Shown piece after piece: positions 46,983 through 56,420 of a DNA stretch of 64,000 nt. A program made the translations under genes and the position numbers. Positions within the stretch are counted from its first letter, which is position 1, and each line of letters starts with the position of its first letter. This stretch comes from Nocardia brasiliensis ATCC 700358 (GTDB lineage: Bacteria; Actinomycetota; Actinomycetes; Mycobacteriales; Mycobacteriaceae). The stretch lies in the NCBI RefSeq assembly GCF_000250675.2, contig NC_018681.1, positions 4,836,001 through 4,900,000 of the forward strand. The letters are read 5' to 3'. The notes under the pieces are model-generated. The model had not been told where the DNA came from and ran no database searches. It worked only from the letters and a program-made list of their open reading frames with translations.

Positions 46983-47552
46983 ATGAACAGAGACGACACC
47001 CGGGCGGAGCCACGGCTCTCGCGCCCACTGCTCGGCCTCGCCGCCATCTCGTTCGCGGCGGGTCTGATTTCCGGCGGCATGCTCTATCTGGATCGGTCCC
47101 CGCAGCAGCAGGCCCACGTCGCGGGGACGGCGGCGTGGGGGCCGCACCTCGTATTGTTCGTGCTGGCCGTCGCGACGGTCACCTACCTGGTACGCCGGCA
47201 CGGCCTGTCGCCCGCCGCCCTGCTCGCGCCCGTCAGTCATGGTGCGGCCCAACGCCTGACGCGCACGGTGCGGTCGATCCCGGCCCACCCGACCGCCCTG
47301 CTCCGACTCTTGCTCGCCGTCCTGCCGTTGGCCGTCCTGGTGTACAGCCCGTACCGGATCGGCGTGCAGATACTCGCCGGTCTCGACCCGAACTTCACCG
47401 CGAACGCGTGGGGCGGGCCGAGCTATCCGGGCGCGATGGCCTGCCACTATCTCGACGCGGCGCTGCTGATCGCGGGGTCGGCCTACCTGCTGCACCGGCT
47501 GTTGTTACCCGCCGGACCCGCCAAGCAGGCCGCCCCGGTGCCTCAGCGGTAG
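46983..47552 (+). CDS. Four-segment membrane protein, unknown function
   Basis: 189 residues. Hydrophobic helices lie near 17-36, 52-70, 105-130 and 152-172, with a conserved-looking loop FTANAWGGPSYPGAMACHY before the last helix. I do not recognise a family. The gene diverges from the sensor kinase across 165 bp, so it may be regulated with or by the two-component system. Its end overlaps the convergent secreted-protein gene by 10 bp. Confidence 0.75.
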   Translation: MNRDDTRAEPRLSRPLLGLAAISFAAGLISGGMLYLDRSPQQQAHVAGTAAWGPHLVLFVLAVATVTYLVRRHGLSPAALLAPVSHGAAQRLTRTVRSIPAHPTALLRLLLAVLPLAVLVYSPYRIGVQILAGLDPNFTANAWGGPSYPGAMACHYLDAALLIAGSAYLLHRLLLPAGPAKQAAPVPQR

Positions 47553-47869
47553 ACCCAGATACCCCCGCCGCCGAGCGGCAGCACCCGATCCACCGGATGC
47601 GGCACGCCGTTGTCGTCGTTCTGCGTGCAGTCGTACGGGAACAGCGAATAGTGGCCGTCGCCGCCGCTGCACATCAGCGGACGCGTGGTGCCGTACGGGC
47701 TGATCAGGATGCGCGAGGACAGGATCAGGTTGTTCTGTGAAGCGAACTCACCGGACCAGTCGTGCCGGTTGGCCAACCGTGCGTCCGCGTCGGGATCAGC
47801 GGACGCCAGCGGGGCCGCGACCAGCAGGGCGGTGGCGGCGATACCTACACATGCGAGTACTCGTTTCAT
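47543..47869 (-). CDS. Small secreted protein, unknown function
   Basis: 108 residues. A Sec signal peptide (MKR, hydrophobic core ACVGIAATALLVAAPL, cleavage near ASA-DP) leads a mature part of about 84 residues with two cysteines that could form a disulfide. GGAGG precedes the start. No known domain recognised. Small proteins of this kind are frequent in Nocardia and Mycobacterium. Confidence 0.75.
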   Translation of the reverse strand: MKRVLACVGIAATALLVAAPLASADPDADARLANRHDWSGEFASQNNLILSSRILISPYGTTRPLMCSGGDGHYSLFPYDCTQNDDNGVPHPVDRVLPLGGGGIWVYR

Positions 47870-47930
47870 AGGAGGACTATCGGCGATACCGCCGCGCTAT
47901 TACGAATTCCCGGTCGCACGCGCGATTCGG

Positions 47931-48668
47931 CTAGGCGAAAACCGGCGTATCGCCCACCGCCGCGGGCGCCTGCACGAGCGTCAGGCGCGAACGCTTGCGC
48001 AACGTGAACCTGAGCGTTTCGTACAGGCTGATCGCCGTGGTGTTGCGCGCGACCGCGTGCAGGAACGGTGTCTCACCGCGGTCGCGGATTCCCGCGCCGA
48101 CCGCACGGATCAAACGCGAGGCGATGCCGCGGCCGCGGAACTCGGCGTCGGTGCACACGGCGCTGATCTCGGTCCAGCCCGGCGGGTGCATGCGCTCGCC
48201 CGCCATGGCGACCAGCCTGCCGTCCACTCGCAAGCCCAGGTACGTGCCCATCTCGATGGTCCGCGGCGCGAACGGTCCCGGCTCGGTCCGGGCGACCAGG
48301 TCGAGCATCTCCGGAACCGCGGCCGCGGTGAGCACCTCGAACTCCGGGTCGTGCGCCACGCGTAATGCGGTGCCGTCCATCTGGACCGTTTCGACAGGGT
48401 CCAGCACGGTCCAGCCCGCGGGTGGCACGTGCCCCTCGCCGCGCAGCGCGGTGCCGCCGCCCGGTCCGAGCAAGGTGGCCAGATCGGTCCAGTCCTGTTC
48501 ATCCAGTTCCGGCGGATGGCCGAAGAACCTGGCGACCTCCGGGTCGTACCGGCCGATCCGGCCGGCCCAGCCCGCGAACCGGCGATGCGCGCCGAGCAAC
48601 GAGGTGCGCACCGGATCGTCCAGCGGATGCACCGGGGCAAAGACATCGAGGGCCGACTCAGCGGTCAC
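47931..48668 (-). CDS. GNAT-family N-acetyltransferase
   Basis: 245 residues from a GTG at 48668 with GAGGAG 6 bases upstream; the frame is open to 48725 without a comparable site. The acetyl-CoA loop region ISAVCTDAEFRGRGIASRLIRAV and the following AVARNTTAISLYETLRF are classical GNAT motifs A and B. The N-terminal half is a less conserved substrate-binding part, giving a longer protein than single-domain GNATs. Substrate unknown. It is not of the short phosphinothricin acetyltransferase type, so I do not propose it as the resistance gene. Confidence 0.9.
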   Translation of the reverse strand: MTAESALDVFAPVHPLDDPVRTSLLGAHRRFAGWAGRIGRYDPEVARFFGHPPELDEQDWTDLATLLGPGGGTALRGEGHVPPAGWTVLDPVETVQMDGTALRVAHDPEFEVLTAAAVPEMLDLVARTEPGPFAPRTIEMGTYLGLRVDGRLVAMAGERMHPPGWTEISAVCTDAEFRGRGIASRLIRAVGAGIRDRGETPFLHAVARNTTAISLYETLRFTLRKRSRLTLVQAPAAVGDTPVFA

Positions 48669-48765
48669 CGCACACTCCTCCACGACAACGTTCAACCACC
48701 GAACGTTAGCGAGGCGCACGACCACCGGCCATGATTGCGCTCACCACGATTCCGGGACGGCACGG

Positions 48766-51378
48766 TCAGAGGGCGGGCACGTCCCGCAGTTGCCGGCGCG
48801 ACGAGATGCCGAGCTTGCGAAAGATGTTGCGCAGGTGGGCATCAACGGTGCGCGGACTCAAGAAAAGCTGGGCCGCTACCTCTTTCGAGGTCGCACCGCC
48901 CGCGACCAGGCGCGCGATATGCGCCTCCTGCACCGTAAGCGTGTCGGACACCTGCGCGGATCGACTGCGTGCGCTCTCGCCCGTGGCCCGCAGCTCGCCC
49001 GCCGCCCGCGCCGCGAACGCCTCCGTGCCGAGCGCCGTCAACGCTTCGTGAGCCTGGCGCAGTTCGGTTCTGGCTTCGCGGCGACGCCCCTCCCGGCGCA
49101 GCCATTCGCCGTAGATCAGATGTGCCCTGGCCCCCGCGATCGCCGGACCGCCGGCGTCCAGCAGCGCGATGGCCGCCAGGTAGGCCGACTCGTCGTCCTC
49201 CACCAAAGCCCTTGCGTAGGCGGCCATTCCGTGCCCCCACGGATGGTCACCCGCACGGGCGCGCTCGTCCAGCGCGACCAGCGCGGGCTGCGCCAGATCC
49301 GGTCGGCGGCAGCGCGTCGCCGCCTCCACCAATTCCGGCAACGCCAGGCCCGACAGGCCCAGATCACCGGATGCGACGGCTTGTTCGGCGGCGCGCAACG
49401 CGGCGGGATAGTCGGCCAGACCGTTGTTGAGGACGGCGGTGGCGTACTGCACGCTGAGCGTCATCTCCGGCCCGACGCCGGCGAACAGCTCCACCGCCTC
49501 GGCCCGCCGGCCGCGCAGCGCGACCAGATGGATGCGCGGGTACACCAGCGGCGCCGCACCGGTCGCCTCCGCGATCGCCTCCTGCTCGGCGATGAGTGCC
49601 GTCACGGCGCCGAAATCACCGCCCATCGCGGCCACCGGCGCGAGCATGGCCAGTCCGATCGGCAGCAGGTGAAACGAGCCGAGCTCGCGCCCGGACGCGA
49701 TGACGCGCTGCGCGATCTCCCGTATCGCGTCGAGGTCCCACAGCTCCAGCGCGAGCAGATAGCCGAGCGTCGGCCACCGCAGCCACGCCTCGTCGGCGCG
49801 GTCCGCCACCAGCGGGCGCAGCAGCTTCGCGGCAGCCTGATGTCCCTCGACGGTCAACGCGACCATGCCGTCCAAGATGCTGTCGGCCGTGCCGCGCGGT
49901 TCCGGGGCGCTGGGCGCGCGCCGGGCGGCCTCGGCCACGGCGTCCGCCCCGCCGATCAGCATGCTCATCTCGAACGCGTCCACGTAGCACGCCCGAGCGC
50001 GCGCCGGCTCGCGCTCGGCCAGTCGCGCGGCGGCCCGCAGCAGATGACCGGTCGGCAGATCGCCACCCCGAAAGCGGGCGAACGAGATCCGGCCGCGCAG
50101 CAGATCCACGCGTGGGTCATCCGGCGCCAGGGTGGACAGCAGTTCCGCCGCGGCGGCGAAGTCGCCGACCGAGAGCTTCGCCTCGACCGCGGCGAGCACG
50201 CGCTCGGTTCGCAAGCCGGGATCGAGGGTCAGCGTGGCCGCGCGTTCCAGGAACGCCGCCGCCGCGGCCACCCCGCCGCGTGCCTGCGCGCGGGCCGCCG
50301 ACCTGGTCAACGCCAGGGCCACCGCCTCGTCCGGACCGGCGCTGGCGAGCGCCCGGTGCCAGGCGACCCGGTCGGGATCGGTGACCGGGTCGCTCACCTC
50401 GGCGAGCGCGCCGTGCGCCCGTCGCCGGTCGACCGGCGACGCCGCCTGGTAGACCGCGGACCGCGCCAGCGGATGTATGAACCGGATCCGGGTGCCGAAC
50501 TCCACCAGCGGCACCTCCTCGGCCGCCGCGTCCGCGACGCCCAGAAGTGCTGCGGCAGGCCATAACAGGCCGGGATCGCCGATCGGTTCCGCCGCCGCGA
50601 CGGTGAGCAGCAGGCGCACCTGCGGGGTCAGTTCCGCGAGCCGGGCACGGAAGCTGCGCTCCGCCGCCCGCGGCGCGGGCAGGTCGAAACCGCCCGCCAT
50701 GCCGGCCGAGCCCGCGGTGCGCGGCAGCTCCAGCAAGGCCAGTGGATTACCGCGGGCCTCGGCCAGGATGCGGTCGCGCACGCGCTCGTCCAACGAGGCA
50801 TGGAACTCGCGCGCCAGCAACGAGCGCGCCTCGGTTTCGCTCAGCTGCTGCACCTCGAGCTGCGGCAGCTGCGCGAACTCGGCCACCTCCGCCCGCGCGG
50901 CGAAGACCAGCGCCACCCGTTCCGCACCGATTCGGCGCGCGATGAACGCCAACGTGCGAGCCGACGCGTGGTCGAGCCACTGCGCGTCATCGATGAGACA
51001 CAGCAGCGGGCGGTCGTGTTCGAGCAGCAGCCCCAGCGCGGCGGCCCCGGCCAGGAACGGGTCCGGGGTGCCGGTGTCCAGACCGAACGCGATCCGCAAC
51101 GCGCTGCGATGCTGCGCGGGCAACGCGTCCAGATGCTCCAGGACCGGGGTGCACAACTGGTGCAACGCGGAATACGGCAGTTCGGTCTCGAACTCCGCGC
51201 CGGTGGCCCGCATGACCAGGAACCCGGACGACGCACGGTCCAGTTGATCGAGCAGCAGACTCTTCCCGATACCGGGCTCACCGAGCAGCACCATCGCGCC
51301 GCCCCGGGATTCCCGCGCCTGTTGCAGCAGCGCGAGCAATTGCGCCGTCTCCGCCGATCGACCGACCACATAGTTCAC
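48766..51378 (-). CDS. LuxR-family regulator with N-terminal AAA ATPase (LAL type)
   Basis: 870 residues from a GTG at 51378. N-terminal ATPase with Walker A GEPGIGKS and Walker B LLCLIDDAQWLD, a long central helical-repeat region, and a C-terminal LuxR helix-turn-helix (VQEAHIARLVAGGATSKEVA). This is the large ATP-binding LuxR layout used by MalT-like and antibiotic-pathway activators. It diverges from the SnoaL-like gene. It lies outside the biosynthetic block, so a local role is as likely as pathway control. Confidence 0.93.
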   Translation of the reverse strand: MNYVVGRSAETAQLLALLQQARESRGGAMVLLGEPGIGKSLLLDQLDRASSGFLVMRATGAEFETELPYSALHQLCTPVLEHLDALPAQHRSALRIAFGLDTGTPDPFLAGAAALGLLLEHDRPLLCLIDDAQWLDHASARTLAFIARRIGAERVALVFAARAEVAEFAQLPQLEVQQLSETEARSLLAREFHASLDERVRDRILAEARGNPLALLELPRTAGSAGMAGGFDLPAPRAAERSFRARLAELTPQVRLLLTVAAAEPIGDPGLLWPAAALLGVADAAAEEVPLVEFGTRIRFIHPLARSAVYQAASPVDRRRAHGALAEVSDPVTDPDRVAWHRALASAGPDEAVALALTRSAARAQARGGVAAAAAFLERAATLTLDPGLRTERVLAAVEAKLSVGDFAAAAELLSTLAPDDPRVDLLRGRISFARFRGGDLPTGHLLRAAARLAEREPARARACYVDAFEMSMLIGGADAVAEAARRAPSAPEPRGTADSILDGMVALTVEGHQAAAKLLRPLVADRADEAWLRWPTLGYLLALELWDLDAIREIAQRVIASGRELGSFHLLPIGLAMLAPVAAMGGDFGAVTALIAEQEAIAEATGAAPLVYPRIHLVALRGRRAEAVELFAGVGPEMTLSVQYATAVLNNGLADYPAALRAAEQAVASGDLGLSGLALPELVEAATRCRRPDLAQPALVALDERARAGDHPWGHGMAAYARALVEDDESAYLAAIALLDAGGPAIAGARAHLIYGEWLRREGRRREARTELRQAHEALTALGTEAFAARAAGELRATGESARSRSAQVSDTLTVQEAHIARLVAGGATSKEVAAQLFLSPRTVDAHLRNIFRKLGISSRRQLRDVPAL

Positions 51379-51543
51379 ACGCCGATCTTGGCCTGCCCAG
51401 CGGCAGCTGTCACCTCGCGGATAGGTAGGTATCGCCGACGCGAAGCAGGCCGCCGCGACCGCAGACTTCAATCAGCCGGCACGGACAGCCGGTCGAAATC
51501 CGAGAACCGTCCGGACACAACGACATCGAAAGCGAGAACGATC

Positions 51544-51990
51544 ATGGAACAGCGCACCCTCGACACCGCGCCGACACCGCAGCAGCTGCTAGACGGCTGG
51601 CTCACCCTGTGGAACGGCGTCTACACCTTCGCCGACGATCTGATCGCCGCCGACTTCCGGCTGCACGCCGCGATGATGGACGGCAGCGCGGGCGACGCGG
51701 TCCGCGGGCCCGACGCGCTCGTCGACTGGATCGACCAGGTCCGCCTCGCCTTCACCGAACTCGTGTTCAGCGTGGAGGTCGGGCCGATCACCGACCGCGA
51801 CCACCTCGTCGTCCGCTGGGTGGCCGTGGGCACCTACGGCGGCGGCTTCCCCGGCGCCACCGCGCCCGCCGGCACCGCGGTCCGGTTCACGGGGATCGAC
51901 ATCCTGCGCATCGAGGATGCGAAAATCGCCGAGTACTGGGTCAATTCGGATATGCACGTGCTGCTGGCGACGCTCGGCGTCCGAATCTGA
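51544..51990 (+). CDS. SnoaL-like polyketide-cyclase-fold protein
   Basis: 148 residues. The pattern LLDGWLTLWNGVYTFADDLIAADFRLHA, then GPDALVDWIDQVRLAFTEL and a C-terminal IDILRIEDAKIAEYWVNSD, fits the SnoaL branch of the NTF2-like superfamily. Such proteins are ester cyclases, hydrolases or ligand binders; most stand-alone copies are uncharacterised. The gene is divergent from the LuxR/AAA regulator across 165 bp, a common arrangement for a regulator and its target. Confidence 0.88.
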   Translation: MEQRTLDTAPTPQQLLDGWLTLWNGVYTFADDLIAADFRLHAAMMDGSAGDAVRGPDALVDWIDQVRLAFTELVFSVEVGPITDRDHLVVRWVAVGTYGGGFPGATAPAGTAVRFTGIDILRIEDAKIAEYWVNSDMHVLLATLGVRI

Positions 51991-52074
51991 GGCGACGGTC
52001 ATGTCCACCACGACCCCGAGCCGCCGTCGCCGCGGCGCAGCACGTACTGCGCCGGAGTTCGCGCCGAGCGGTGA

Positions 52075-52584
52075 CTACGGGAACTGCGCGGTCGTGATCA
52101 CGCCTTCGACACCGACCGGCTGCTGGGTCGCCCTGGTCGGCAGGACGGGGCGGGCGGTATCGCTGTAGCGCCGCTTGACCATGGCCGCGGCCTCCTCGGG
52201 CGTCTCCGGGCGCCACGGCCTGGTCGACAGCTTTTCCAGCACACAGATCAGCAGCATCTGCCGGGTGCGGGTGACGGGATGACAGTTCATACCGGCCTGC
52301 CCCAGACCTTCGCCGGCGGTACCCCGTTCCTCCGGCGGCACGGTCTCGGTGAGCACCCAGTACAGCTCCGGGCTGAGCAGGACGGACTCGCCGTTGCTGT
52401 CGTTGAACCAGCGGACCGAGTACTCGATGAGCAGTTCCGCGATGGGCCCGCTCTGTCGAAGCGCCTCGACGAAACGAGGCAGACCGCCGCTGCCGTCCGA
52501 GTTCCGCTGGATCAAGGTCGCGATTCGGTCCGCGACCTCGCGTAGCTGCGTGATGTCATGGTCGGCCAGTTTCGGCAGCGTCAT
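52075..52584 (-). CDS. Hypothetical protein, 169 residues
   Basis: Start taken at the ATG at 52584, preceded by AAGGA; an upstream start at 52623 would add 13 residues. Soluble, mostly helical, with no signal peptide or membrane segment. The central segment IEYSVRWFNDSNGESVLLSP and the CVLEKLSTRPWRPETPEEAA stretch are not familiar to me. It stands alone between the SnoaL-like gene and the DJ-1-type gene, so context gives no clue. Confidence 0.7.
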   Translation of the reverse strand: MTLPKLADHDITQLREVADRIATLIQRNSDGSGGLPRFVEALRQSGPIAELLIEYSVRWFNDSNGESVLLSPELYWVLTETVPPEERGTAGEGLGQAGMNCHPVTRTRQMLLICVLEKLSTRPWRPETPEEAAAMVKRRYSDTARPVLPTRATQQPVGVEGVITTAQFP

Positions 52585-52829
52585 CAATTCGTCCTTACCC
52601 GTCACCCGGCAAGAATTCAGCATCCAAACCCAGATGTCAACGCCGCGTCAATAGCTGACGGATATCACAAAGTTGTTCCGCCGCAATGGTGCTCGATTAC
52701 AAGGAGGCACATCCCGACCACGCGACTTATCGGGCCGAGCAGCCGTCGTGATAATCGCGTGATTCATGATCGGCGGCGGCGATTAGCGTGTCACGGAAAT
52801 GGCGGCCCGTCGCCGCCTCGCGCCGCGAG

Positions 52830-53687
52830 TCAGTGCCGCTTCCTGCCGCGGATCTTGGTGAGCGCCAGTTGCCACGCGACGGTGCCGATGGCAACGGTGG
52901 AGCGGACATTCGCGCTGTCGCGCGTCATCTCGGCGACGGCCTTGCCCATGACCTTCGCCGAAGCCTTCGACGGGTGCCCCGCGTCGTAGGGCGGTTGCGG
53001 GTCGTATTCGATCAAGAGCTGGATGATCTCGGCGCGCTCGGTACCGTAGATCTCGCCGATCAACCACAGTGCGGCGTCGATTCCGGCGGAAACGCCCGCG
53101 GCGGTGAGGATCTTGCCCGACCGCACGATCCGTTCCGTGGGACGGGACTCGACGCCCAGCAGAGCCATCGGTTTCTGCGCGAACCAGTGTGTCGTCGCGG
53201 GGTGGCCGGGCAGGATCCCGGCCGCGGCCAGGATCAGCGCGCCCGAACAGACCGAGGTCGTCCACTTGGTGTGCGGATGGACCGCGGCCAACCAGCCGGT
53301 CAGCTCCTTGTTCGCCATGGCGGTCGGGGTGTCGGTCGCGGAGCCCGGCACGAGAACCACATCGGGAGTAGGGGTTTCGGCGAAGGTGTGGGTGGCGCCC
53401 AACGCCAGCACGCCGCTGTCGGTGATGATGGGGCCGACTTCGTTGCTCACCAAACGGATCTCGCTGCCGGGCACCAGGCGCAGCGCCTCGTACGGACCGA
53501 TCGCGTCCAGCGCGGTCATGCCGGGATAGAGGACGATGGCGATCTGCAGCCCGCGGCCGTCGCGGGCGGGTACTGCAACGTCGGTGGGCGCCGGGGCAGG
53601 TGTCGCGGTGTCGGCTGCGGCCTTTGTGATTGTCGCGGTGTCGTTTTCGGCGGTGCCGGAGACTGATTGCGGCGGATGGTCGGCCAT
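52830..53687 (-). CDS. DJ-1/PfpI-family protein, isonitrile-hydratase-like
   Basis: 285 residues. After a low-complexity Ala/Pro/Thr N-terminus of about 45 residues comes a class I amidotransferase-like domain: IAIVLYPGMTALDAIGPYEAL, VVLVPGS, and the nucleophile elbow TSVCSGALILAAAG with the conserved cysteine. This subgroup includes cyclohexyl-isocyanide hydratase. It is 45 bp downstream of a GlxA-type regulator with a homologous sensor domain, so the two form an operon. Function is likely hydration of a small nucleophile or glyoxalase-like detoxification. Confidence 0.88.
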   Translation of the reverse strand: MADHPPQSVSGTAENDTATITKAAADTATPAPAPTDVAVPARDGRGLQIAIVLYPGMTALDAIGPYEALRLVPGSEIRLVSNEVGPIITDSGVLALGATHTFAETPTPDVVLVPGSATDTPTAMANKELTGWLAAVHPHTKWTTSVCSGALILAAAGILPGHPATTHWFAQKPMALLGVESRPTERIVRSGKILTAAGVSAGIDAALWLIGEIYGTERAEIIQLLIEYDPQPPYDAGHPSKASAKVMGKAVAEMTRDSANVRSTVAIGTVAWQLALTKIRGRKRH

Positions 53688-53732
53688 GGTGATCTTCCTT
53701 GTCTTCGATGGTGCGGGTGCCGGGAGGCGGCA

Positions 53733-54743
53733 CTAGACGTCCGAGAGTTCGAGATCCGCGCGCTCGACGGCGGCGGAACGAGGGCGCGCGAAGCGGTCCC
53801 GGTACTCCCCGGGCGCTACCCCGAGGAGTCGCTGGAAGGTGCGATACAGCGTTTCGGGGCGGCGTAGTCCGACCGCGACGGCGACACGATCCAACGGGTA
53901 ATCGGTGGTTTCCAGCAGCCTTCGCGCGGCGGCGACCCGCACGCTCTCCACGTAGCGCGCCGGGGTGGTGCCCAGGTCGGCGGCGAACACGCGGGAGAAG
54001 TTCCGGGTGCTCATGCCGGCCTGCTGGGCCAGCGCCTCCAGCGACAGATCCGCGGTGAGGTTCTCCTCGATCCAGACCTGAAGGGCGCGAAGCGGTTCCA
54101 GGCGCGGCGGCCCGGCCGCGACGGGCGCGCTGAACTGACTCTGTCCGCCCGGGCGGTGCAGATAGACCACCAGCCAGCGCGACACCTCGCGGGCGAGGTC
54201 CGGTCCGTGGTCGGCGGTGAGCAACGCGATCGCGAGATCGATGCCCGCGGTCACGCCCGCCGAGGTCCAGATCGGGCCGTCCTGCACGTAGATCCGATCG
54301 GGTTCGACATCGATGTCGGGGTATCGCTCGGTGAGGCGGCTACTACCCGCCCAGTGCGTGGTCACCGTCCGCTCGCGCAGCAGCCCGGCTTCGGCCAGCA
54401 GGAACGTGCCGGAACACACCGAACCGATCCGCCGGGCCCGCCGCGCGACCTGCCGGATCCCCTCGATCAGCTCCGGGTCCTTGCGTGCGGGACCGAACGC
54501 GACTCCCCCGGTCACCAGCAACGTGTCCACCGGCCGGGCCAGGTCGCCGATCGCCCGAGCCGTCACCTCGATCCCGTTCGACGCGGACACCCGGCCCGCC
54601 CGCGCCGCGACCACCTCGACGTCATAGAGCGGCTTACCACTCAGGACCGCCGCCGCATTGAAGACATCGGCAGGCCCGGCCAGGTCGAGCAGCTGAAACC
54701 GGTCGAAGACCGCCAGTTGCACGAGGCGGGTGGAAGCAGGCAT
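53733..54743 (-). CDS. GlxA-type AraC-family regulator with DJ-1/PfpI sensor domain
   Basis: 336 residues from the ATG at 54743 (54758 is an alternative). N-terminal DJ-1/PfpI-like domain (FDRFQLLDLAGPADVFNAA, SVCSGTFLLAEAG) followed by an AraC DNA-binding domain (LSLEALAQQAGMSTRNFSRVF, then LDRVAVAVGLRRPETLYRTF). It lies upstream of the DJ-1-type enzyme gene on the same strand, and probably controls it. Confidence 0.93.
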   Translation of the reverse strand: MPASTRLVQLAVFDRFQLLDLAGPADVFNAAAVLSGKPLYDVEVVAARAGRVSASNGIEVTARAIGDLARPVDTLLVTGGVAFGPARKDPELIEGIRQVARRARRIGSVCSGTFLLAEAGLLRERTVTTHWAGSSRLTERYPDIDVEPDRIYVQDGPIWTSAGVTAGIDLAIALLTADHGPDLAREVSRWLVVYLHRPGGQSQFSAPVAAGPPRLEPLRALQVWIEENLTADLSLEALAQQAGMSTRNFSRVFAADLGTTPARYVESVRVAAARRLLETTDYPLDRVAVAVGLRRPETLYRTFQRLLGVAPGEYRDRFARPRSAAVERADLELSDV

Positions 54744-54882
54744 GCACCCATCGTGCAACCGGTCCGATATGGCGTCAACGACACAAAGATTGCAAATCCA
54801 GCCACGTGACCCCGACCCCGGCCGCGACAGGTCGCCGACCGCGACAACGGATCGTCGGCCGACCCCGTTGGCCCGACACGAC

Positions 54883-55464
54883 TCAGCTACGACTGGGCTC
54901 GGCAGCCGAAGTCACACCGCGTCGCAGCGCACGATCGAGGTGGCGCAGCAGTTCGCCCGCCCTGCCACGACCTCCCGGCGCTGCCGGGTATCGGGACAGG
55001 ACACCGATCACGGTGGAGTTGGCCAGCTTTCGTGCCTTCTCGAGGTGAGCGGCGGCGACCGCCCGATCACCGCCCGCGTCGAGTTCGAGGGCCGAGGCGG
55101 TGTAGGCGGCTGCGCCGAGGATGTGCCAGACCTGGGTGGCTTTGGCCAGGGGGTGCAGGTAGGCCGACGAGCCCGTGGCACCGGCGGCATGCGCTGCGGC
55201 GGCGACCAGCGGCCGCCCGCGCTCGTCGGCTTCCCACGCCGCGCGGTGCGCCGCCATGGCGGTCACGCGAATCGCCTTCGTCCGCTTGCCACCGGCGGCG
55301 AACTCGTGGGCCTGCTCTAGTACGGCGCGCACCCGTGGATCGCCCGGACACGCACGCTCGTGGATCGGCACCACCGGCGCGGCACAGGTCAAGGCGTACG
55401 CCGTGACCTCGCGCAGTTCGGCCATGCTCAGTGCGATCGTCAGGTTCTCCTCGGCTGCACCCAT
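54883..55464 (-). CDS. Putative immunity-type protein (Imm5-like)
   Basis: 193 residues, soluble and helical. The repeated Ala-rich helices with conserved His/Trp positions (AAHRAAWEADERGRPLVAAA, AKATQVWHILGAAAYTASAL) resemble proteins annotated as immunity protein Imm5 or loosely as SbcC-like; I make this link from memory of the pattern only. No toxin gene is adjacent, so an antitoxin role is not supported by context. Confidence 0.65.
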   Translation of the reverse strand: MGAAEENLTIALSMAELREVTAYALTCAAPVVPIHERACPGDPRVRAVLEQAHEFAAGGKRTKAIRVTAMAAHRAAWEADERGRPLVAAAAHAAGATGSSAYLHPLAKATQVWHILGAAAYTASALELDAGGDRAVAAAHLEKARKLANSTVIGVLSRYPAAPGGRGRAGELLRHLDRALRRGVTSAAEPSRS

Positions 55465-55565
55465 GAGACTTCACCGTATCGTTGAACTGCCGGTTGGCAC
55501 TTCCAGCCGTTTTACTGGCGAGGCGCGCCCGAAACCCTCAAACGCCGGTTCGCCTGCTGGCGCGC

Positions 55566-56396
55566 TCAGGCGTACCCGGGCGCGGCCCACGCGACGGGGT
55601 CGACCGCCAACCACGGCGCGGCAGCCAGGGCCGTAGGTGTGAGCCCCGCAAAGGCTTTGGCGTCCCGATGCAGATGCGACTGGTCGACGTAACCGCATTC
55701 GGCCGATACCCGCGCCGCGCCGACCCCGCCCGCGAGGCGGTGCGCCGCATGGTCGAACCGAACCAGCTGCGCCGCCCGCTTCGGCGTCAACCCGACCTGC
55801 GACCGAAATCGGGACCACAATCGTTTTCGGCTCCAACCGAGCTCCCCGGCCAGCGGATCGACCCGAATCCGCCCGTGGCTCCGCACGATTCGCCGCCAGG
55901 CGTACGCGACCTCCGGGTCCACCGCAGCCCCCTCCTGCTGGCGCCGGGCGATCGCGAACTCGGCGATCGCGAACCGCTCGTCCCACGAGCGGGCGGCGCG
56001 CAGTCGCGCACCGAGCCGTGCGGTATCCCGTCCCCACAGCTCCTCGAAAGCGACCACCGCCCCGGCCGACTCCGCCGCGGCACCCGAAATCGCCTGCGCG
56101 ACAATCGGAGACAATCGGATCTGCAACAGGTCGACCTCGCGTCCGCCCCCGCGCACGTTACCCGGGGCCAAGCCGATCACACTGCTACCGCGCACGCACT
56201 CGCCGGCGCCATCGATCAACCGGACGTCCCCGAAGTCGAGGAATATCGTCACCGCCGGATACGGCACCACCGGCAGTTCCACCGTTCTCGCCGCTCGCCC
56301 GCGAAACCCGGCCATGCTGACCCCCGCGACCTGCGGCCGCGCCGGGACCGCAACCTCGACCGCGGCTCCGCCGATTCGAAACGGCGCACCAGACAT
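55566..56396 (-). CDS. AraC-family transcriptional regulator
   Basis: 276 residues. The N-terminal half is a small ligand-binding domain; the C-terminal half is an AraC helix-turn-helix pair (VDPLAGELGWSRKRLWSRF and VSAECGYVDQSHLHRDAKAFAGLTP). The last motif, with CGYVDQSHL and FAGLTP, is characteristic. It lies next to a lipoprotein gene on the same strand with only a 24-bp gap, but transcription of the lipoprotein comes first. Target unknown. Confidence 0.9.
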   Translation of the reverse strand: MSGAPFRIGGAAVEVAVPARPQVAGVSMAGFRGRAARTVELPVVPYPAVTIFLDFGDVRLIDGAGECVRGSSVIGLAPGNVRGGGREVDLLQIRLSPIVAQAISGAAAESAGAVVAFEELWGRDTARLGARLRAARSWDERFAIAEFAIARRQQEGAAVDPEVAYAWRRIVRSHGRIRVDPLAGELGWSRKRLWSRFRSQVGLTPKRAAQLVRFDHAAHRLAGGVGAARVSAECGYVDQSHLHRDAKAFAGLTPTALAAAPWLAVDPVAWAAPGYA

Positions 56397-56420
56397 GCCG
56401 CCATCGTACGAGCGTCGCGG

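Noticed and set aside
47931..48668. Phosphinothricin N-acetyltransferase as self-resistance gene
   Set aside because: It is a GNAT, but longer than that family, lies outside the biosynthetic block, and no phosphinothricin pathway is present.
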